Shown in pieces: positions 37,601 to 49,600 of a DNA stretch of 64,000 nucleotides. Where the stretch lies: the NCBI GenBank assembly GCA_011009095.1, contig VTPC01000827.1:4215-68214 (forward strand), read 5' to 3'. The translations under genes and the position numbers were made by a program. The stretch is from Ignelater luminosus (Eukaryota; Arthropoda; Insecta; Coleoptera; Elateridae). The notes beneath the pieces were generated by a model that saw nothing but the letters and a program-made list of their open reading frames with translations, searched no databases and was not told where the DNA came from. How positions within the stretch are numbered: position 1 is the stretch's first letter; every line of letters starts with the position of its first letter.

Positions 37601-40600
37601 AAAGGAGAAGCTAAATGAATGCTTCAAATGCTAAAGAAAGGATTACCATTATAAAGTTTGCAGACACCTTTTAATTCAAGTTAAGACACTTTATGGTCTA
37701 CTTTTATCAATAAAAATTTTTGTTTGCTATATATGACGGTTATAATCTTGATTGCACAAAATTCTTTAATTGGTTTCGACATGTTGTAATTGCATTATAT
37801 AAACATTTATGCACTTAATAAGTCAACTACGTTTTATTAAAATACAATCTCTTGATTTTTCCTTTTTTTCATGCTGTCCTTAACCCCTAAACTAATTTGA
37901 ATTTAAATAAAAAAAAATTTCGATATGATTAAAAAGCCAACGAGAGTTTGATAACCTTAAGAGTCAGTTTTTTGTGTCTGCTGGCGTAATAAATTGGACC
38001 TTTTAGGATACTGTTGATAATTTTGATAATACCATGTGTAATATGAAACAAGTACTGATTATGTAATTGTAAGATATTTAGTTACATTAGTAAGAGGGGA
38101 AAAAAAAGGAGTCTTAGCTTAAAAAAACTTTTTGCGCCGTACATTATGATACGTAAATTATTTTTAAAATTTTACTAAAAGCATGTAAACGCGTGTACTA
38201 CCTACGTTCCAATATAAATTGCTCATCATTTGACGGTTCAAGTTCAAGATGTAAGTTAGTAGTGTAGTAAAGTTTCGCAATCATTACTTTTCTGTCTCTT
38301 TTTAATCTTGATGCCAAATTCTTTAAAAAGCCTCTTATGTTGACATATCCCATTGATAACGGCGATAAAATTTAAAAAAAAAAGTGTGAACAACGCTAAA
38401 ATTAGTAAATCAACGTAGCGCGTGGATTCGAACGTAAATCGAGAGAGATTATGACAGGAATTTGGAAATAGAATATAATGATAGAGATAATGTACACATA
38501 TTACACGTGTATTTTTTATCAATATATGCACTATTGTTGTTAAGATTATTATTATTATTTATTATTAGAATTACAACTTACATAATCAGTTTTAATATGC
38601 TGTACGGGAACTTTTTATCTTTTGTCGTGACTTGAAAAATTACGAGGTTGTATTTTTTATTTTATTTTATTGTAACCTTCAAACATTTCAAAATAGTGCC
38701 AGATTATTCATTTGTTTGAAAGCAGCATTAAATTGAGTAATATTAGAAAAGTGAGGTTATACTGTACTTCTTGATGACTTGTAAGATTTAAAATAAATTA
38801 ATAAAATAAAATTTATAAATTGATACAAATAATAAACGTGATCGAACCCAAGGATTAGTATTAATTGAAATTGCCAAATTCCTTCTTTCATACTACTACG
38901 ATCTTGAATTTTGGAAAATGGAATCGAAACACTCTTCAAGTTAATACTAATACAAACAGAGATAAAACTATTGTTAATATTTGATTAGATTAATCTCGAA
39001 TGAAATAATATTCATAAGTAAATATTGTACAAATTTGAAGAGTCGATTCAAGTTACTTACTTAGCTACTATTATGAGATTACATTTTTGTAACTAATTGT
39101 TCATCGTATGATATTATCAATCAATGTGCAGTTAGCTATGCTTAATAAAATTCACTTGTATTTTATACAGCTCCACTGTTGTAATAATCATCAATTATCA
39201 ATCATTTCCTAAAATTAACGATTAGTTCTGTTTTCTGGAAAATGCTATACATACCTTTGAACATAATTTCTAGGTCCAAAATAAAACGGTGCTCCATCAT
39301 GCTGAAAAAAAATAGAATTTTTACAAACTTAAATTCTGTACTGAAATATTTTATTGTTTGAATCTCATCGACTCGTGTAACAAATTCACATCAATCTTAA
39401 GAAACCTCAGGTTTTTTTGATAAAATAATTTCATTGACCAATTAAACCTGATAACAAATGACAAATTTCAATACTTCTAATTTTGTAAAGGATAATTGAA
39501 TATTTTGCTCAAGTTTAAAATTGTTTTATCCTTTTTATTGTCACTAGCTTTAAATGATTCATTTTATGTATTTTTTGTATTTTAATAAAATCCTTACTGA
39601 ATTGAGATTTTGTTTTAATAATTAAAAAAAATTAAGGAGTTAGTAGGTTTTGAGTTCAGTTACGAGAAAGTTTGTAGTTCAATTTAAAATTAAAATTTCA
39701 GGAAAATATATGGATTTTTTAGACAGTTTTTGTCCAGTTCTTGATTTCTATGACATCGATCGAGTTTAGCCAAAAGACCATTTGAAAGATGTAAGAGAAA
39801 CTAGTACAAGTCCTTTTTTCAGTTTACTGCTCAATGGTACAAACTTTTTTGGGAACCAAGTCCGCTTTTACAATTGTTGCGTTGGCTAACTTGATCGAAG
39901 ATTTTATTGCCATGAATACAATTGTATCGATGACAATAATAAAGTTTTGGTGGGCCCAATCTGACTGAACGAACTATTATTTCACCGGAGATGATCGCAT
40001 TGGATGGAATATCCATCCACTAGCATATTCTAATAGCTACTTTAAAAAGTAGAGAAGGAAGATGATCTATTCTATGGAACATCTAGAACGAATTCTTGGC
40101 AGAAATTCAATTTGTTCTAAAATAGACTATCTATGATTTGATGGTAGTGAAGATAGAACTCTTACAGTTTGGGTTATGTTGCTCATCGTCGTCTCTGCCT
40201 CGATGAAAATTTCTTTTTTACCGAGTTGATGCAAATACTGTTGGTTCTGAAACAAAAGAAAATCACATATCAGATATTGCAGAAATCATCTCGACTATAG
40301 ACCAAACGCAAATTTTCAACTTTCCTTAAAACAGTTAAGTTTCCAAAGCAAATTTCACGAATCAATATTTAAAACAATTGGTAATTTCAGAACCGGTTTC
40401 TTCCCGTTTTTCGCGGAAATATCGTGGGAAGTATATTTTGCTTTAAATAAAACATAAAAAAAAGACACCGCGAGAATTACCATATTGAATTATTTTAAAA
40501 AGCGACATTCTTATAGACGAGTAACCTTCAAATTTATAGAATTTATGTTAGGAATTAGTATGTTAAAATATTTAACGGAGCAAGTTTTCAGTATTATGTA

Positions 40601-43600
40601 AAAAATGCGCCTTGAGCGGAAATCGTTTAAAAAAGTGTATAATATTATGACGCTTGTTTAGTTAAATAGTCTGAACACTTTTCTCCTTTTCATTTTTTTT
40701 ATGAAAAGGAAATCGTTTACAAAACTAATCTTAAAACGACGCGAGTATTTATAAGTTTCTAGAGTGTATATTGCGGCAAAGAGAATGGTTATCTATTGAT
40801 TTTTTAGCTACTTTTGGCAAAGCGGTAGTAAAACCGCAGCAACCGCGTTATAATCTCAATGAAATTGTTTTCAGGAAATGCTTCTTGGTATGGTGACTAA
40901 AAGAACGTCCTGTTTATCGTTTGGATTTTAACCATCTCGTTTCATGAATGGTTTATGAAAAAAACAACAATATCGGGTACCATAATTACCGATAAGATGA
41001 GAATATTAAACAAATTAATTTAATCGTCAAAACTCATAAAGACTAAACAAGACATTGTCATGATGAGCTATTAAACCAGGAGCAATGAGCTGCAGACCTT
41101 GTTTGGTTGTGAAAAAATACGATGATACAATCGTTGTTAACAAGCGGGATCATTGAGCTTATGTTTTTGTTATCCTTTTGTGTCACGTGAAACACCTGCG
41201 TAAAGTAATGGTGGTGCCCCCCATCAAAATATTTTTTTCGCGCACCTTTAATTTCCGTATCGGCAAATATTAAAAGCTCGTTTAATAAAAATGTCACCGC
41301 CGATTATGTCACATTTTCATAATCTAAAAATGCGTCTCAAAAATGAAAATGTTAACCGTATGGATAACCTTGCTGGATATGGTGATAAAATTTGCGGGCC
41401 ACGTGCGTTAGAGTTATAAGGCGCAAGATAAGAAGACCCCGAGAGTGCAAGATTCTCTCGGTTGTAACAAGGTCGCGATTTTTATTGGTTGCCAAAATTT
41501 GGTGTCCTTCTCCGTGGCGGGCAGTGACCAGCGACCAACGACTCTCTCGCGTGCGAAGGCCGCGCCGCAACCCGAACACGACGAGACACCATCAATGAGC
41601 GGGCGGGGCGCTGTCGGCGGCTACCTCACACTTCGCGAATTCGCTGCTGCTTTTACTAGGGTCGAGACGTCTAGGAGGGTTCTCTCTTCTTTCTCTGCGT
41701 CTCCCGTTTCGCTCGCTGATATGGTGGTATGAGTTTCGACAAGTCCTTGCTCGTCTGCAACATGTTCTTCGACGGTCGTTCGCTTTCATTTATTTTACCG
41801 ACTCTCTTATTATATTGTAAGTTCAGCTACCTGCGAACATTCTAGGTGGAAGTATTCCGGTACTTTTCCAGGTGTTACGGCTATTTAATCGGGGCTGTTG
41901 GGGCCCCTTTTTGTATTGTATATTCCTTAAACATCCGACCAAAAGAATAACATTTATAATTGAAAATATAAAAGTTTTAAACTTGACCCAACTTGCCTCC
42001 CCGTTAAATCATACGAATATGAAGCATCGAATTGGATTTAATTCGATCGAATTTTCGCCAACTTTATGAAAAATTGTTCACATCGGGTTATCTGTTCGAT
42101 CTTTGTTATTAAATAAATATTAAGTCTGCTGACCCTTTAAGCTCAATAGAAGAGATTTTATATTATCTACAAACTAATTTCTCTGTAGGACGTTTGCACG
42201 AAGTCCAAGGACTCTTATATACGAGTATTAAAGATATGAAATTTGCGTCTCAAGTTTTGATTTGACAAATTTGACCGTGAACTTAAAAAACAAAAACACG
42301 CACAGCTTGATAAAATTAAAAACATAAGGTGATGTTGGGTAAACATAAAATTTCATCATTGAGTGGCATCTCTGTAAATTTAGAGGAAGAAAGACTTTTT
42401 CCCTAACCTAATATGATTCAATGGAATTTTTTTCAACTTTTGACATTTTTGTTGCCGGCAACACCTGAGAGAGACACGAGCAGCCCCACACTGTTGTAAC
42501 CCAAAGAAGTAGGTTAAACGTAAAAACGACCGCGCCTACATATAGTATATAAATGTATTTTAATTACGAAACGCGACTCTGGTTACACTCTTTCGAGTCT
42601 GTCGCACACGGAAGAGGATTCACGATTGTTAATAAGGACAATGTCAGGTATGCGATGGAAGAATAGACGGTAGACGTCTAAATATATATATCGACGCGGC
42701 GGCAAACGACCTCGACGCTACTCTAAAAACGATCCGATAAACCACGTGACAGGACCGGCGTCGTAGGACGCTAGTGGACGCCCAACATCGCATTTCCCGC
42801 ACGTGGAACTCTCTCTTTACAATCGCCGTGTGTGTTTTGACCTTGGCATAAGCGCGGGCTTTAATCTTGTCAAATTTATAGCTAGATAATATCGGTATAA
42901 ATTTTTTTTCACACACATAATACACACTCCTGACATATATAAAAGTGGAAAAATGGCGTCAGACCATTTTGTTATCATCGTGATTATATAAAAAAATTGA
43001 GAAGGTCGTCTTTAAAATAGATTAAAATTATTATTATTGCACACATAAATAAATAATGATAAAAAATGATAACATTAAAGAAGATAAAAATTTTTTGTTT
43101 GTAAACTGGGGCTAATTTTGGGCACCACCTAAGGCGACAAAATTCTAATTCTTGTTTAACCTAAAACTGTCAAGACATATCGTCACAAAACCGTGTAAAA
43201 TCTGTGACGACACAATTTTTTTACAGCGCTGCATAATTATATACATTTTCTAAACGCTAATTGATAAAGATTGCGTTAATGGGGGTAATGGGCAAGGACC
43301 ACCAGGAGAAAATTATTTTTAAATGTCAAAACTTTTACTTTTCTTAAGACCCTTGAGCTTTTGAGGTCGTTTATTATAATTGGAGCTGCTTAAAAGTAAT
43401 TTAAAATTAGTGAAATGATTTAGAAGTCGGCCCTGTCTTGCGTTAAGTTTATTGTTAGAAGGAGGATTATCGGACATGGTTATGGTATGATATTACTGGA
43501 AATGTTGCGGATGTTAAATTTCCGGTTCATAAAATTCTTGAAACTTAAATCTTAAGATTTTTGTTTTATTTGTTTAAATAGTAATATTACACAGCTTCCT

Positions 43601-46600
43601 TGGTTTTTTCTTTCGAAGATTTTAAATTAATAAATTTTAAGTTTTCTATTAAATTTTAGCGAGGAAAAAAAAATTAAAAGGTATTTGAACTTCACGCTTC
43701 TCTGTCTGCTGACGCGAAAGATGATTTAAAACAATCTTCACTCCTTATGGTCAGCCATGACGAAGAGATATAGCAAGCTAATCATCTTTTTTTTTCTCTG
43801 TCTTATTCACTATGAGAAAAATTAATAAGTACAGTAATTATAGAAGTTGCTAAAAAGTTAATTTTTATGGTTAATAATGACTATAATTTATTAAGGCTGA
43901 TGATTTTTTTCCTGATATATACTATCGAAACGATTATTCTTCAGTTTTACACATTTTATAAAAAAATTCGAGTGTATTAGTCTTGCGATAATCAATTCTG
44001 AAGTGGTTTCCTTGAAAAAATTACAAGGCAATCTTATTCATTGTTTGATTGTTTGAATTAATTTTTAAAAGGGCGCCAGTTATGATAAAAAGTTATCAAA
44101 ATTGGAAAAAAATTAAAATGTGGTTTTTATAATTTAGTATACACATAAAATGTATTTTAAGGGGAAAATCTTATCGTAAATAACAGGAACGTAACGATAA
44201 AAAGAATGATAACATTTTTCGAAGGTTTTGTCCACATAAAACCGTGGGTAAAGATAAGGTTATGTAATGTTTATCTATACACATATTATTTATAATATCT
44301 ATGATTTTGTATGTGTAAGGATTTTTTTGTATGCGTTGATTAATAATTACGGGTATTATAAAACGATTTAATGCGTGTGTATGTGCAACCAACTTCCCAC
44401 ATGTTATTGTCGAAAAGGTTTTTTTTTGTTTTATTAAGAAAAAATACTCGTGCGAAAAGTAGTAGTATAACTTTTAAACAGAAAGGAAGTTGCTAATTGA
44501 GTTTTTTTTATTGTGTAGACACAACTTGTATCAAGTCGTTAATATGGAGCGGAAATGAAAAAACAACTATGTATTTTGTCTCCTTGCTAAAACAACAGGT
44601 TGCAACAATTACAACTTCACTTAATACACAAAATTAATTTTTACCAAATTTGAATTACACGAACACTTGAAAAATGATTCTTCTAGGAGTGGCTTGGCTA
44701 CATATTTATCAAAAAGCAAACATGTACAAAGCTTGACAACTTCTGTTTAACAAGGAAATTTGCCACTTGAGAATGAGTTTCTTGTTAAATCTATCAATCT
44801 GAACTCAAATATTTTTAAATCTCCTTAAAATTCCTATTTTAACCTAAGCTCCATAAATTAAAATTTCCGAAATATCCCCCATAAATTATTTTACAGTTAG
44901 ACTTTTAGAAATGTCAACACAATAGGGTCATAAAAGTCGGCAACTTTAACAGAAAAGGAGTTTTTAAAATCTCGTCAGGTTAGGTTAAGCACTTTTAGTT
45001 CGAAAAAGGATTTCAATTTCTCTATAACAAAAGTTTCTAAAAGCAATTAACAAGTAAAGTGATTTTTTTTATGTGAGGTTAGAACATTTCCTGGTGTGGG
45101 AGGCCACGCGCAAAACTCTCCCAATATAATTTCAGCAGCAAAAAAAATCGCTAAAAAATCGCTTTCTCTATGTAACTAAAGCTGTCCGGGTTAGATCTAA
45201 TACAAAACTAAAACCAATTAATTATAACATAAAATGAAACTCGTTTTTTGCCCGAGGTTTGGAATTTTTCAATGCGCGTGCGAAATTAATTTTTGTTTTT
45301 ATTGAATTTCTGAAATACAAATCTAGGATTCATATAAAGGAGTCTTAAAATTCATTTGTTGCAACTGACGTCATGATTGAAAAAAAAAACAAAATATTTG
45401 AAATCTAACCTCATTTTTATTAAGTTGCAAATAATAAAAATCTTAACTGCTTTTCTAAATTTAATTATTGCTAAAATTTATAATTGAAATATAATATCAA
45501 GAGGAGAAAACGGTTCGATTTGAATTATGGGTTTATCTTTTGAGGTTATATAAAAAAAATGCCGGTTTATTTATGTGTATTACTGTTTTGTATAAATTAC
45601 AATAAAATCCCATTATAAATAAGCATTTCCTGTTTTATTTCCATTGATTTACCTTTTGGACAGTTTTATCATTTCTTATGAGTATGACAAAATATTTAAA
45701 GCCTTTTACTTGATTTTATCAATGACAGGATAGCATTGGTTTAATTTACACTAAGAAGCATTAATTACTTTTAAGAAAATGCATGTAAATCAGGTGAGTA
45801 TCAAATGAAATCCGTAATATAAAATGGTGTTATCATCTTAGAATCTGAATCACCTAGGGCAGAAATAATGTGTGAAACTGAGAATGTAGCGCGTAGGAGG
45901 AATATCACACAACTGATTCTGTTCGTTCTATTTCCGGGTGTACGTGTGTGTGTGAGAGACTTGCTACCAACAGCCGTTTTGTTATATATAGGTGCGGTTT
46001 TAGCCTCTAACCTACTTACCAAGTATTTATTTTTTTCTTTCCTTAGAACTGCACTAATTGCGTCGACCTTCCGCGGTGTGTGTGATGAAAAAATGTGTAA
46101 AAATGGTACATGAATCTTTTTTCTACCTTTAAAAAGGACACGTGCATACACACGTATACACCGCTTCGACGCGTAGGTTTTCCTGGAAGCTCCAGAATTA
46201 GTAACGAGTTGTCCTGAAATCCAGAAAAAGTATTTTTGCTACAACACCGGCAAGCGGTGGAGAGAAATGAACTTTTTTTAAATTTTTCAGCTTCAGCCGG
46301 TCGCGTTGATTTTATTGTCCCCCCGGTAAAATTTTATCATACAAAAATCCATTGCCCGCTTAGGAATGTGAAAGGTAGTTTATAGCGGATCCAGTTTGAG
46401 AAACGGCATTCTCCGATTTCGATGTAGGAACTCTCTTTGGCCAATTACGTGTGGTGTGTGTTTGTGTATATCAGAAAAAAAATTGCATTATTATTACTTG
46501 TTGAAATGGTATCAGTTCATAAAATTTTTCGATGAGGTGAGGTTATAAAAACTGGTTTCCAGGTAGGAGAGCTTATGCGAAATTGTTAACAATTCAACTA

Positions 46601-49600
46601 CCCGGCTGTCTTTTGTAACGAGAAAGAGAAAATCTGTCTTTAGAAATAGTAGGAGTCTATTTCAGCCGGTGTGTACCCTATTGTATACAACTGTGCAATT
46701 TCTCCAACTATTTACTCTGTTACCTCCCTACAGCCTACCTGTGTCTTGTGTGTGGAGAGTTAAAAAAAAATATGACGGGCGAAACGAGGTCGATTTCATA
46801 ACTTGTCTCATATTTAAAGTTTACTAGTACATGAGCGTAGATAAAAATCACACGTATACACACCACTAATAATTACAATACCCACATAGTATATCATTCA
46901 TTTCAAATCTGCGTGAGCCTCTAAATTTCTAAATGGCATATTTTAACACTTGAAAGTCACTTTCATGGACGCCATTATTAGACCAATGCCATCCGCAACT
47001 TTTTTTGTCATTCGTGCGGTTTTGCTCCCTCTAATCATAATTCAATAATTTATTATTTCCTGGATATAATTTCTATTTCCTTAATCATTTTCAAATAACG
47101 AGATTTTTTAACCCCATTTGAAATTAAGGTCATTGCGTAGTATTATATTGTTATTTTTTTCCCTTTTTGTTGGCAAATAATACTACCACAATACTAATGA
47201 GTATTTAAGAGGAAAAGCATGTGTTAGTTCATCTTCCGGTACTATTAGAGTTAAAGTATTTAACCTCGCTCCTGTATTTTTCTGAAAACTTTTCATTATT
47301 TAAAAATGAATCAACTTTTCCCATTAGTTAAATCCCCCAAATTGTCAAAACAACAACAAAAGTTAATTAATCTTCGACAATAAATACTGAAAATATCCAA
47401 GCATGCTTGTGTCATATTTATTTTAAAAAGACTTCTAGATTTATTAAAATACACACTCACACAAACCCAAAATCAAGGTAAAATTCTAGCCATGAACTCT
47501 AAAATAAGGACAATGTATTACAGAGTACAATTAAAAATTTGCAAATAAAAAGATTTTTTTAAAAGAAACGACGTTCCTACTTAAAAATAATCCTTGAACA
47601 TGACTCTTGTCCACTCTACTCTAATACAGGTGTAATAACCTCGTTTTTTTGCCGCCTAGACTACAAAATCGACTATTAGTAGCCAAAAAACAAGTGCAAA
47701 GGCGAATCCCACGCGAGAAAATGTAGCCTTGAGAGAGGAGGTTTGCTTTTGGATGAACTTGATTCTTATCATTATTTTAATTAAAATGGAAAAAAAGAAA
47801 ATTTCATTAGCGAAAACCGGCGAGATTATTATTTTGAATTGCTGACAATTGCGCAATGTTAAGTAAATTTTTGTTGTTATTGTTGTGTGGCGTGTTTGAC
47901 CTTGCACATGCTATACACAAAAAAAAAGAAATAATTTAATGTGCACGTCAATAATTCGAGGGAAGAATTATTATCTAGACAATATTTAAAAAAAATATCA
48001 AAGCTTTTTAAATACCGTGTGTCCTACATGAGAAAAACAATGTCAGTAGTTGATGATGTGTTTGTATACAAAATTGTGTTTGTTTTGTCTCTTTGCTTTT
48101 ATTTAGGTTATTGTATTATTGTTACAACTTTAATTCAAATCTGTGTTATTCAATGAGAAAGGAAAAAGCAGATTATTATACATAATTAGCGGAACAATTT
48201 TAATTGCGGAGGAAATAATTTTACTTTTATCAATCATCGTGATGGGGAATTCTTCCCGCAAATTCTTTTCTCAAATATAAATTTCCTGTTATTTCTAGTA
48301 TATCATACTATATCGACAAGGATATCCATTTTTGTTTCCTATAAGGAATAATAAATGTCAATAATGAAGGTTTTACTTTTTCCTGTTTAATAAATGTGTA
48401 ACAACAATACTAAGAATAAAAGCTTTAACCATGAAAATGACAGTAATGGAATTTAGAAATTCTGCATACCATAATTAACATTATTAGAGTAAATTAACAA
48501 CCTCGAAGTAATATTTCTAACTGAATTACTTTAAAATTAAATAAATAGTAGAGATTTCTATATTTCAGAATTTTCCGTTATCTTTCTTCTACAAAAATCA
48601 TTGAAAAGAATGGTTTTATGACCATTTGTATCCACTGGTCGGCTTCAGTCTTTTAAACCTTCCAGGAAGGTTCTTCTTCCACTAAAAATATTTTACAAAA
48701 CGATCATCGAGGTACAAAAACGTAGATAGCTCTAAAGTTAAAATCACTATTGGCCTTTGTACATTTGATATATGATATATTTTTATTTATGATACACCCA
48801 GGGGATATAAAAACATAACAAAAACTTGAACCTAATAATTTCGGGGTGAATTCTTATCATATTTTCTTTTTTCTCTTTTATTATAAGTACTTGCACGCGC
48901 TTTATAAAAAAAAATGATAAATTTGGTAGGTCAAGAACAGGTCGTTTATTATCTATATATCCAAGAGATTAACTTTTATCTTTAATTATGTAATCTAGAA
49001 ATTATGCGTAGAAAAAATTATAAATGATAAGCACAATAAAGAATTTTTAAGTTTTATATTCAAAATGTAAACTTTACAAGAAAAATAATTGAGAATATTC
49101 AAGAATAATCATTATTTTATCTATATCATGTGTTTTCTGATAAAACTTGTTATTTATTATGGTTATTATATAATTTGTTATTACAGGAAACAAGCGAACT
49201 CAATGTTTTGTTGTTTTTCTCCTAAAAAAATTATCATTAGGTTATTTTACAACCTCAAGATTAAGTAATAACCTAAAAATGTAAGACTCTCGATGTTTTC
49301 AAAACAACAAACGGATTTTAATTCTTAAAATAATCATCATTGATACAATTATAAGACCCCTAATACTAACCTCACTTTTAAAACTGAAACTCATCCAACT
49401 TAACCTTACTCTTTTTATTTTAAATTCAGTAAATTAAACTATACAAAAACTAAACTTTGGCATAGTAGGTGGTACATAACTCTTTTAAATTTATACTTTT
49501 TCTTTTTTTTTTAAGGTTAACTAAAATAGTATAAAACCTGCAATTGTTTTTTATTTTGACGATTTAAATATAGAACGAGCAAAACAGCATTGGTCTCTAT

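Noticed and set aside
41352-41789. Open frames on both strands in the GC-rich intronic island
   Set aside because: GC-rich DNA yields such frames by chance; there is no family match and no donor that joins them to the nearby exon-like segments.
42644-42925. 93-codon minus-strand frame in the second island
   Set aside because: Arg/Ser-rich translation typical of GC-rich non-coding DNA; no recognisable domain.
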